DNA of 49,335 nucleotides, from assembly GCA_029959365.1 (NCBI GenBank), contig JASCOA010000009.1:1-49335 (forward strand), given 5' to 3'. Position 1 is the first letter of the stretch; every line of letters starts with the position of its first letter. The stretch is from Microbacteriaceae bacterium PS02343. GTDB taxonomy: Bacteria > Actinomycetota > Actinomycetes > Actinomycetales > Microbacteriaceae. Positions 1 through 6,521 of this stretch are shown piece after piece. A model generated the notes under the pieces. The model was not told the DNA's origin. It saw only the letters and a list, made by a program, of their open reading frames with translations, and searched no databases. A program made the position numbers and the translations under genes.

Positions 1-27
1 GATGCGCGGGGCCCGGCCCCGCGCATC
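1..27 (-). terminator. Hairpin downstream of the phosphohexomutase gene
   Basis: Perfect 11-bp inverted repeat: arm GATGCGCGGGG at 1-11 and its complement at 17-27, with a 5-base centre that can add one more pair. It lies 13 bases beyond the minus-strand stop codon at 40, where a terminator is expected. There is no clear U-tract, and the window starts here, so anything further downstream is unseen. The arm contains GATGC and the flank GCATCCGCTCG, parts of an octamer repeated through the window. Confidence 0.5.
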
Positions 28-39
28 CGCTCGCCGCAT

Positions 40-1764
40 TCAGCCCAGCGTCAGCAGGGGCCGCAGCGCCGCGTCGAGGGCGGCGACGACCGCATCCGCT
101 TCGGCGCGCGCGATGGCGGCGGTGGCGCCGCCGGCCTGCGCGTCGAGGTAGACCTTGAGCTTGGGCTCGGTGCCGCTGGGGCGCACGATGACGCGCGAGC
201 CGCCGGCGAGGCGGTAGCGCAGGATGTCGCTGGGCGGGAAGCCGTCGACGCCGAGACGGAAGTCGTCGATCGACTCGACCGCGATGCCGCCCAGCGAAGC
301 CGGCGGCTGCTTGCGCAGCCGGTCGGTGATCACGCCGATGTCGGCGAGGTCCGTCACGCGGATCGAGATCTGGCCCGAGGCGAAGGCGCCGAAGCGCTCC
401 GCGAGCGCGTCGAGCTGGTCGCCGAGCGTGCGCCCCGCGGCGTGCAGCTCGGCGACGAGGCCGACGAGCTCCACCGCGGCGGAGATGCCGTCCTTGTCGC
501 GCACCTTCGCGGGGTCGACGAGGTAGCCGAGCGCCTCCTCGAAGCCGTAGGCGAGATTCGGCACGCGGCTGACCCACTTGAAGCCGGTGAGGGTGTCCCG
601 GTAGGGCAGGCCGTAGGCGTCGGCGATCACCGAGAGGCCGGGGGAGGAGACGAGCGAGGCCGCGAGGGCGCCGCGCTCGCCGGAGGCCGAGAGACGGTCG
701 GCGGCACGCCAGCCCAGCAGCAGTCCGATCTCGTTGCCGGTGAGCCGATACCAGCCGGTCTCGGCGGTATCGGAGGGGATGGCGATGGCCAGCCGGTCCG
801 CATCCGGGTCGTTGGCGATGATGAGGCCGGCGCCGATGCGGGTCGCGGCGGCGTAGGCGAGGTCGAGCGCGCCCGGCTCCTCGGGGTTCGGGAAGGCGAC
901 CGTGGGGAAGGCGGCATCCGGCTCGATCTGCTCGGTGACCACATCCGGCGCCTGCAGGCCCGCGGCCTCGAAGACGGCGGCGACCGTCTCCCATCCGACG
1001 CCGTGCATGGCGGTGTAGAGGATGCGCGGGGTCGCCGTGGCCGTGCCGATGAGCGCGGCCGTCTGCTCGACGTAGGCGTCGACGACCTCCTGCGCGGCGA
1101 TCTCGTAGTCGTCGGAGCGCGGCAGCTCGAGCACGCTGACGCCCGCGGCGATGCGGTCGATGTGCGCCGCGATCTCGCCGTCGACGGGCGAGACGATCTG
1201 CGAGCCCTCGTCCTCGTCGCCGAGGTACACCTTGTACCCGTTGTCACGCGGCGGGTTGTGGCTGGCGGTGACCATGACGCCCGCGCTCGCACCGAGGTGG
1301 CGCACCGCGAAGGCGAGCACGGGGGTCGGCAGCGTGCGCGGCAGCAGCACGGCGCGGATGCCGGCGCCCGCGAAGATCTCGGCCGTGTCGCGCGCGAACA
1401 CCCGCGAGTTCGTGCGGCCGTCGTAGCCGATCACGATGCTGAGCGACCGCTCGTCACGGGCCTGCAGCCACGCGGCGAAGCCCGCCGCGGCCTGTCCGAC
1501 GAGCACGCGGTTCATGCGGTTCGGGCCGGCGCCGATCTCGCCGCGCAGGCCCGCGGTGCCGAAGGCGAGCCGCGATCCGAAGCGCGAGGAGAGCTCGTCG
1601 GCGGCCTCGGCGGAGCCCTTGAGCGCGTCGTCGACGATGGCGCCGAGCTCGCGACGGGTCACCTCGTCGGGGTCCTGCGCGAGCCAGGCCTTCGCCTCGC
1701 GGATGCGCTGGTCGAGCTGGCGGAAGTCGGTCGCCCCGCCGTCGGTGACCGAGTCGCCGGTCAC
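40..1764 (-). CDS. Phospho-sugar mutase (phosphoglucomutase/phosphomannomutase family)
   Basis: 574-residue alpha-D-phosphohexomutase, which interconverts hexose-6-phosphate and hexose-1-phosphate in the cytoplasm. All four family signatures are visible in order: the phosphoserine loop TASHNPPRDNGYKVY, the metal-binding loop DPDADR, the sugar-binding loop GFEEALGY and the C-terminal phosphate-binding RPSGTEPKLKVY. Length fits the large PgcA/ManB-like actinobacterial group. The GTG start overlaps the stop of the upstream purine nucleoside phosphorylase gene (GTGA), so the two are translationally coupled. Pairing a nucleoside phosphorylase with a phosphohexomutase also suggests pentose-1-phosphate handling: PNP releases ribose-1-phosphate, and some family members accept it. 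Glucose versus mannose versus ribose specificity cannot be read from the sequence. Confidence 0.93.
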   Translation of the reverse strand: MTGDSVTDGGATDFRQLDQRIREAKAWLAQDPDEVTRRELGAIVDDALKGSAEAADELSSRFGSRLAFGTAGLRGEIGAGPNRMNRVLVGQAAAGFAAWLQARDERSLSIVIGYDGRTNSRVFARDTAEIFAGAGIRAVLLPRTLPTPVLAFAVRHLGASAGVMVTASHNPPRDNGYKVYLGDEDEGSQIVSPVDGEIAAHIDRIAAGVSVLELPRSDDYEIAAQEVVDAYVEQTAALIGTATATPRILYTAMHGVGWETVAAVFEAAGLQAPDVVTEQIEPDAAFPTVAFPNPEEPGALDLAYAAATRIGAGLIIANDPDADRLAIAIPSDTAETGWYRLTGNEIGLLLGWRAADRLSASGERGALAASLVSSPGLSVIADAYGLPYRDTLTGFKWVSRVPNLAYGFEEALGYLVDPAKVRDKDGISAAVELVGLVAELHAAGRTLGDQLDALAERFGAFASGQISIRVTDLADIGVITDRLRKQPPASLGGIAVESIDDFRLGVDGFPPSDILRYRLAGGSRVIVRPSGTEPKLKVYLDAQAGGATAAIARAEADAVVAALDAALRPLLTLG

Positions 1765-2585
1765 AGCGTGCCCACGATCTTCGCGAGCAGCTCGCTGATG
1801 CGCCCCTCGGCCTCGCGGCCGGCCTCGAGCACCTCGGCGTGCGAGAGCGGGGTCTGCTGGATGCCCGCGGCGAGGTTGGTGATCAGCGAGAAGCCGAGCA
1901 CCTCCATGCCGGCCTCGCGCGCGGCGATGGCCTCGAGCGCGGTGGACATGCCGACGATGTGGCCGCCGAGCACCTTGGCCATCTGCACCTCGGCGGGGGT
2001 CTCGTAGTGCGGGCCGCGGAACTGCACGTAGACACCGTCGTCGAGCGTCGGGTCGACCTCGCGGGCGACGGCGCGCAGGCGGGCCGAGTAGAGGTCGGTG
2101 AGGTCGACGAAGGTCGCGCCCTCGAGGGGCGAGGCCGCGGTGAGGTTGAGGTGGTCGCTGATCAGCACGGGCTGCCCGGGCTTCCAGGTCGGCTTGATGC
2201 CGCCGGCGCCGTTGGTCAGCACCATGACCTTCGCGCCGGCCGCGGCGGCGGTGCGCACGGAGTGCACCACGCGGCGCACGCCGTGGTCCTCGTAGAAGTG
2301 GGTGCGCGCGCCGATGACGAGGGCGTGCTTGCCGCTCGGCAGCGCGATCGAGCGCAGGGTGCCGACGTGGCCGACGACGGCCGGCTTGCTGAAGCCGACG
2401 ATGTCGCCGGCGGGGATCTCGGCGACGGTCTCGCCGAGCAGGTCGGCGGCCTTGGCCCAGCCGCTGCCGAGGGTCAGCGCCACGTCGTGGTGCGCCACGC
2501 CGGTGCGCTCCGCGATCTGCGCGGCGGCCTCCTTCGCGATCTCGAAGGGGTCGGCTCCGGCGGCGTCGAGGGGATGCGTGCTCAT
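1761..2585 (-). CDS. Purine-nucleoside phosphorylase
   Basis: 274-residue trimeric-type purine nucleoside phosphorylase. It cleaves (deoxy)guanosine/inosine with phosphate to give the base and (deoxy)ribose-1-phosphate in purine salvage. Visible landmarks are the phosphate loop TLGSGW (residues 38-43), GARTHFYEDHG (92-102), TNGAGGI (124-130), GPHYETPAE with the base-binding Glu (191-199), GMSTALEAIAARE (212-224) and TNLAAGI with the purine-contacting Asn (236-242). Length is normal for the family. The start has no Shine-Dalgarno sequence, but TAGACT lies six bases upstream of the ATG, the geometry of a leaderless transcript. The stop overlaps the start of the phosphohexomutase gene, so the pair is an operon. 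Confidence 0.94.
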   Translation of the reverse strand: MSTHPLDAAGADPFEIAKEAAAQIAERTGVAHHDVALTLGSGWAKAADLLGETVAEIPAGDIVGFSKPAVVGHVGTLRSIALPSGKHALVIGARTHFYEDHGVRRVVHSVRTAAAAGAKVMVLTNGAGGIKPTWKPGQPVLISDHLNLTAASPLEGATFVDLTDLYSARLRAVAREVDPTLDDGVYVQFRGPHYETPAEVQMAKVLGGHIVGMSTALEAIAAREAGMEVLGFSLITNLAAGIQQTPLSHAEVLEAGREAEGRISELLAKIVGTL

Positions 2586-2591
2586 GCCGGG

Positions 2592-2597
2592 AGTCTA
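2592..2597 (-). promoter_or_regulatory. Likely -10 box of a leaderless promoter for purine-nucleoside phosphorylase
   Basis: TAGACT (minus strand) ends six bases before the ATG, so transcription would begin at or next to the start codon. No ribosome-binding site is present, which agrees with leaderless expression, common in actinobacteria. No good -35 hexamer is seen; the expected place is occupied by the hairpin at 2600-2640. Confidence 0.45.
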
Positions 2598-2599
2598 CG

Positions 2600-2640
2600 G
2601 GCGAGCGGATGCGCGGGGCGGGGCCCCGCATCCGCTCGCC
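2600..2640. repeat. Long inverted repeat between divergent genes
   Basis: Arm GGCGAGCGGATGC (2600-2612) and exact complement GCATCCGCTCGCC (2628-2640), enclosing a GC-only centre that can pair further. It lies between divergent start codons rather than behind genes, so it is not an obvious terminator. It overlaps the presumed -35 region of the purine-nucleoside phosphorylase promoter and could be an operator or a structured leader. The two arms carry head-to-head copies of the octamer GCGGATGC. Confidence 0.6.
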
Positions 2641-2716
2641 GTGTGCTTGTGAACAGCTCGTGACAGCCGCCGCCCCGGTTTGGCCGGGCCACCCCCGGCC
2701 CGGGATGATGGATGCC

Positions 2717-4156
2717 ATGGCTGACGTCTTCGATCGCAAGCACCGCATCGCCGTCCTGGGCGGCGGCCCCGGCGGCTACGAGGCGGCGCTCGCCGCGGCG
2801 CAGCTCGGCGCCGAGGTCACGCTGGTCGAGCGCACCGGCGTGGGCGGCAACGCCGTGATCACCGACGTCGTGCCCTCGAAGACCCTCATCGCCACGGCCG
2901 AGGCGACCAACGCGATCGGCGAGGCCGCCGACCTGGGCGTGCAGTTCTTCACCCGCGGCGAGAACGGCCGCGCCGTGCGCCCCGAGGTGACCGTCAACCT
3001 GCAGGCCGTCAACCAGCGCCTGCTGCGCCTCGCCCGCCAGCAGAGCGAGGACATGAAGTCGAACCTGATCCGCGCCGGCGTGCGCGTGGTGCAGGGGGAC
3101 GGCCGACTCGACGGCCCCAACCGCGTGATCGTCTCCGCCGGCCACGGCAGCAAGGCCACGGACTTCGACCAGGTCGACGCCGACACGATCATCGTGAGCG
3201 TGGGGGCGAGCCCCCGCGAGCTCGACAGCGCGAAGCCCGACGGCGAGCGCATCCTCACCTGGAAGCAGGTGTACGACATGGACGATCTGCCCGAGCACCT
3301 CATCGTCATCGGCTCGGGTGTGACCGGCGCGGAGTTCGCGAGCGCGTACCTGACGCTCGGCGCCAAGGTGACGCTGGTCTCGAGCCGCGACCAGGTGCTG
3401 CCCGGCGAGGACGAGGACGCCGCGCGCGTGCTCGAGTCGGTGCTGACCCGCAACGGCCTCAACCTGCTCGCCAAGAGCCGCGCCGACTCGGTCGTGCGCG
3501 ACGGCGACAAGGTCGTCGTCACCCTCAGCGACGGCCGCGTGCTCGAGGGCTCTCACGTGCTCATGGCCGTCGGCTCGATACCGAACACCGCCGGCATCGG
3601 CCTCGAGGAGGCGGGGGTGCAGCTCAACCCGAGCGGGCACATCCGCACCAACCGGGTCGCGCGCACCAGCGTGCCGAGCATCTACGCGGCCGGCGACTGC
3701 AGCGACGTGCTGCCCCTCGCATCCGTCGCCGCCATGCAGGGCCGCACGGCCGTGTTCCACGCCATGGGCGACGCGGTGCAGCCGATCGAGCTGCGCAACG
3801 TCTCGAGCAACATCTTCACGCAGCCCGAGATCGCCACCGTCGGCTGGACCCAGCGGCAGATCGAGGAGGGCATCGCCCAGGGCGAGATCTACAAGGTGCC
3901 GCTCTCGGCCAACCCCCGCGCCAAGATGCAGGGCATTAAGGACGGCTTCATCAAGCTCTTCGCGCGCACCGGCTCGGGCACCGTCATCGGCGGCGTCATC
4001 GTGGCCCCGCGCGCCTCGGAGCTCATCTACGCCATCACCCTCGCCGTCGAGCACCGCCTCACGGTCGACCAGGTCGCCGCGTCGTTCACCATCTACCCGT
4101 CCCTGACGGGCGCGATCGGCGAGGCCGCCCGGGCGATGCACCTGGTCAAGCACTGA
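2717..4156 (+). CDS. lpdA: NAD(P)H-quinone dehydrogenase, LpdA-like flavoprotein without redox disulfide
   Basis: 479-residue FAD/NAD-binding protein of the dihydrolipoamide-dehydrogenase fold. The FAD-binding GGGPGGYEAAL is near the N-terminus, the NAD-binding IVIGSGVTGAEFAS in the middle, and the second FAD motif AAGDCSDVLPLASVAAMQGR follows. The region that normally carries the CxxxxC disulfide reads GGNAVITDVVPSKT (43-56), and the C-terminal His-Glu pair of true lipoamide dehydrogenases is missing (IYPSLTGAIGEAAR). This matches the mycobacterial LpdA (Rv3303c) type, which reduces quinones rather than lipoamide. The start is uncertain: ATG 2705 is in frame four codons earlier and neither has a strong Shine-Dalgarno. 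Divergent from the nucleoside phosphorylase gene. Confidence 0.92.
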   Translation: MADVFDRKHRIAVLGGGPGGYEAALAAAQLGAEVTLVERTGVGGNAVITDVVPSKTLIATAEATNAIGEAADLGVQFFTRGENGRAVRPEVTVNLQAVNQRLLRLARQQSEDMKSNLIRAGVRVVQGDGRLDGPNRVIVSAGHGSKATDFDQVDADTIIVSVGASPRELDSAKPDGERILTWKQVYDMDDLPEHLIVIGSGVTGAEFASAYLTLGAKVTLVSSRDQVLPGEDEDAARVLESVLTRNGLNLLAKSRADSVVRDGDKVVVTLSDGRVLEGSHVLMAVGSIPNTAGIGLEEAGVQLNPSGHIRTNRVARTSVPSIYAAGDCSDVLPLASVAAMQGRTAVFHAMGDAVQPIELRNVSSNIFTQPEIATVGWTQRQIEEGIAQGEIYKVPLSANPRAKMQGIKDGFIKLFARTGSGTVIGGVIVAPRASELIYAITLAVEHRLTVDQVAASFTIYPSLTGAIGEAARAMHLVKH

Positions 4157-4181
4157 GGCCGGCACTGAGCGAGCGGATGGG

Positions 4182-4209
4182 CGTTCCGCGCGATACTGCG
4201 AACGGAACG
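4182..4209 (+). promoter_or_regulatory. Inverted repeat overlapping the probable promoter of the XRE-cupin gene
   Basis: CGTTCCG (4182-4188) and CGGAACG (4203-4209) form a 7-bp inverted repeat around a possible -10 sequence, GATACT (4192-4197), 30-60 bases before the regulator's start. A symmetric site straddling a promoter immediately upstream of a helix-turn-helix gene is the usual layout of an autoregulatory operator. This assignment is inference. Confidence 0.4.
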
Positions 4210-4238
4210 ACGAGCGGATGCGGGGACCGGTGCACGGC

Positions 4239-4865
4239 ATGACGGACGAACGAGCGGATGCGGCGCCCGCCAAGGAGCAGACCGAGGAGCAGACCGACCA
4301 GGGGCTCGAGCACGCGGTGGCGCGGCGGGTGCGGGTGCTCCGCACCGCGCGCGGCCTGAGCGCGGCGCAGCTCGCGGCCTCGGCGGGCATCTCGCCGGCG
4401 ATGGTGAGCCGCATCGAGTCGGCGTCGATCTCGTCGAGCCTGACGACGATCCAGCGGCTCGCCACGGCCCTGGAGGTTCCGGTCGCGTCGCTGTTCCGCG
4501 GCGCGGAGGCGCGCCCCAGCGCGATCGTGGTGCGCGACGGGCAGGGCGCGCCGGTGGTGCGCTCGGGCACCGCACGTGGTCACACGTACCGCTCGCTCGG
4601 CAGCATCCTGAGCGCCTCGGGCCCCTCGCTCGAGCCGCTCATGGTCGAGTTCTCGGCCGACGCGACCGAGCTGCCGATCTACGAGCACGCGGGCGTGGAG
4701 TTCCTGCTCATGCTCGACGGCGCGCTCGAGTACCAGCACGGCGACCGTCGCTGGGAGCTGCGCGCCGGCGACTCCGTGCTCCTCGACGCCGAGGCCCCGC
4801 ACGGTCCGGTGCGCGTCATCGAGCCCCCGGTGCGCTACCTGCTCGTCAACCCCGAGGGCATCTGA
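4239..4865 (+). CDS. XRE-family transcriptional regulator with C-terminal cupin domain
   Basis: 208-residue two-domain regulator. A Cro/C1-type helix-turn-helix spans about residues 27-82 (LRTARGLSAAQLAASAGISP and AMVSRIESASISSSLTTIQR). A single cupin beta-barrel spans about 125-200 (LPIYEHAGVEFLLMLDGALE, then LRAGDSVLLDAEAPHGP), which normally senses a small ligand. XRE-cupin proteins commonly control adjacent catabolic or transport genes. Here the gene precedes, on the same strand, an amidohydrolase-ABC importer-RidA set, so it is the best candidate for its regulator. ATG 4218 is an alternative start seven codons earlier; neither has a clear ribosome-binding site. The acidic, low-complexity first 20 residues are probably disordered. 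Confidence 0.88.
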   Translation: MTDERADAAPAKEQTEEQTDQGLEHAVARRVRVLRTARGLSAAQLAASAGISPAMVSRIESASISSSLTTIQRLATALEVPVASLFRGAEARPSAIVVRDGQGAPVVRSGTARGHTYRSLGSILSASGPSLEPLMVEFSADATELPIYEHAGVEFLLMLDGALEYQHGDRRWELRAGDSVLLDAEAPHGPVRVIEPPVRYLLVNPEGI

Positions 4866-4868
4866 GCG

Positions 4869-4890
4869 GAGCGGATGCGCGCATCCGCTC
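4869..4890. repeat. Perfect 22-bp palindrome after the regulator gene
   Basis: GAGCGGATGCG (4869-4879) is followed at once by its complement CGCATCCGCTC (4880-4890). It begins three bases after the regulator's stop codon, so a hairpin terminator is possible, although no U-tract follows. It consists of two head-to-head copies of the octamer GCGGATGC found throughout the window. Confidence 0.55.
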
Positions 4891-4948
4891 GTCGGCACTC
4901 GTCCGGCTTCCCTCGGGTCCGCTCCGCTCGCCCGAGCGCTCCGCTCGA

Positions 4949-5011
4949 CGTCGAGTTCCGGAGAACTGCTGTCTCGCGCGCCTCATGAGAGCAGATCTCC
5001 GGAACTCGACG
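4949..5011. repeat. 63-base near-perfect intergenic hairpin
   Basis: The arm CGTCGAGTTCCGGAGA (4949-4964) is exactly complementary to 4996-5011. Inside, after one A-A mismatch, CTGCT pairs with AGCAG; then, past a two-base bulge, CTC pairs with GAG, leaving a loop of about 11 bases (GCGCGCCTCAT). No T-run follows and there is no ORF across it. It is far longer and more structured than an operator or ordinary terminator. It lies between the XRE-cupin gene and the amidohydrolase. It could be a dispersed palindromic (REP-like) element, a structured RNA leader or a processing site; the sequence alone does not decide. Confidence 0.6.
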
Positions 5012-5106
5012 CCGGGGCGGCGGAGTAGCAGGGGCAGCGAGGGGTAGGAGGGGGCGAGCGGATGAACCCCAAGCACCCGCGTTACCTCCGCGAAACACGA
5101 CATCGT

Positions 5107-5119
5107 TTACTCTGAGTAA
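5107..5119 (+). promoter_or_regulatory. Palindromic operator/promoter upstream of the amidohydrolase
   Basis: TTACTC-T-GAGTAA is a perfect 13-bp palindrome 47 bases before the GTG start. It contains TACTCT, which fits the actinobacterial -10 pattern TAnnnT. A GTTAC half-site lies just upstream at 5081. The position suits an operator for the neighbouring XRE-cupin regulator, but it differs from the inverted repeat at 4182-4209. Binding by any protein is inferred only from symmetry and location. Confidence 0.4.
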
Positions 5120-5166
5120 CGCCCTTGCTTGATCGGCAAGGCGCGACACCCCTTGGAGCTACCCCA

Positions 5167-6375
5167 GTGAAACAGCAGTCCATCGAGCGCGTCCGTCTCT
5201 GGGACGGTCACCGCGACCTCGGCGTCGTCACCCTCGTGTGGCGCGGCGACGAGATCCTCGAGGTGCGCCCCGAGCCCGCCGGCACGGCGCACGACGACGA
5301 GCTGTCGATCATCCCCGGCCTCGTCGACACGCACGTGCACCTCGACGGCCACGCGGGCGAGAACCCTCCCGGCTGGCACTCCAACTGGTCGCTGGTCACG
5401 CCGCCCGAGGAGCTCGTCTTCCACATCGCCGCGAACGCCCAGAAGGCGATGCGCGCCGGCGTCACGACCCTGCGCGAGCTCGGCGGCGACGAGCGCCAGC
5501 TCGCCGTGAGCCGCGTGTTCGAGCAGGGCATCCAGGTCGGCCCGCGGCTCGTCGTGCACTGCCAGGTGGGCATGACCGCCGGGCACGGCGACCTCTTCAT
5601 CCCGCCGCAGTACCCGCACCGCCGGCCCGTCGCCGACAGCCCCGACGAGTGCCGCAAGCTCGTCCGCACGTGGGCCCGCAAGGGCGCCCACGGCATCAAG
5701 ATCCACGTGAGCGGCGGCGTGCTCTCGCAGGGCGACAAGGTCGGCTGGCGCAACCAGACGGTCGACGAGATCCGCACCACCATCGACGAGGCGCACGCGC
5801 TCGGCATGCCGGTCGCCGCGCACTCGCACAGCCAGCCCACCGCCAAGCTCGCGCTCGAGGAGGGCGTCGACTCGATCGAGCACGGCACCGGCCTCGACGC
5901 CGAGCTGTGGCCGGCCGCGGTCGCGGGCAACCTGCCGGTCGCCCCGACGCTGCTCATCAACGACCGCCTCGCCGACGGCACGATCCCGGTCGGCGACGAG
6001 GCGCGCGAGAAGGCGCTGGCCGTCGTCGCCGAGCGCGACGCGAACTTCGGCGGCGCGGCGGAGGCGGGCGTGCGCTTCGTGCTCGGCACCGACGCGAACG
6101 GCGTGATGGTGCAGTTCGGCGAGCAGCTCGACGAGACCCGTCGCATGCGCGACGTGTTCAGCTGGAGCGACGAGCGCACGCTCATCGCCGCCACCAGCGA
6201 CGCCGCGGCAGCGGTCGGGCTCGGCGACACCGTCGGCACCCTCGCCCCCGGCTTCGGCGCCGACTTCGTCCTCCTGCGCGGCAAGCCCTGGCAGCGCATC
6301 GAGGACCTCCGAGCGGATGCCATCGTCGCCGTCGTCAGCCGCGGCCGAGTCGTGCGCGGCGAGCTCCCGCAGTAA
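5167..6375 (+). CDS. Metal-dependent amidohydrolase, prolidase-like
   Basis: 402-residue amidohydrolase-superfamily TIM-barrel enzyme. The binuclear-metal ligand set is visible: HxH in VDTHVHLDGH (His56, His58), the probable carboxylated lysine in GIKIHVSGG (Lys178), His219 in AAHSHS, His239 in SIEHGTG and the catalytic Asp309 in LGTDAN. This set matches the prolidase-like/Xaa-dipeptidase and imidazolonepropionase-like branch, which hydrolyses C-N bonds of dipeptides and N-acyl amino acids. The GTG start was chosen because GGAG lies about nine bases upstream. The downstream importer is of the dipeptide/oligopeptide type, so a peptide or amide delivered by it is the likely substrate. The exact substrate is unknown. 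No signal peptide, so cytoplasmic. Confidence 0.85.
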   Translation: MKQQSIERVRLWDGHRDLGVVTLVWRGDEILEVRPEPAGTAHDDELSIIPGLVDTHVHLDGHAGENPPGWHSNWSLVTPPEELVFHIAANAQKAMRAGVTTLRELGGDERQLAVSRVFEQGIQVGPRLVVHCQVGMTAGHGDLFIPPQYPHRRPVADSPDECRKLVRTWARKGAHGIKIHVSGGVLSQGDKVGWRNQTVDEIRTTIDEAHALGMPVAAHSHSQPTAKLALEEGVDSIEHGTGLDAELWPAAVAGNLPVAPTLLINDRLADGTIPVGDEAREKALAVVAERDANFGGAAEAGVRFVLGTDANGVMVQFGEQLDETRRMRDVFSWSDERTLIAATSDAAAAVGLGDTVGTLAPGFGADFVLLRGKPWQRIEDLRADAIVAVVSRGRVVRGELPQ

Positions 6376-6521
6376 CCCCGACCCCCGCCCACGCCCGACG
6401 GCGCGCGTGACGGCGGTTCCGCATCCGCTGTTCCACCCCTGCGACGGATGCACGGCCCACGAGGCCGCACCCCCTCTGCACCACACAGCGCACCACCGAA
6501 CCCCTCGAGTAGGAATCCCGC

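Noticed and set aside
442-2663. Long plus-strand open frames opposite the phosphohexomutase and nucleoside phosphorylase genes
   Set aside because: They are Gly/Arg/Glu-rich antisense reflections of the real genes, with no family motif and no ribosome-binding site; high GC makes such frames common.
40-2748. A single fused minus-strand protein covering both mutase and phosphorylase regions
   Set aside because: The upstream part is out of frame with the phosphorylase gene; the true mutase starts at the GTG overlapping the phosphorylase stop.
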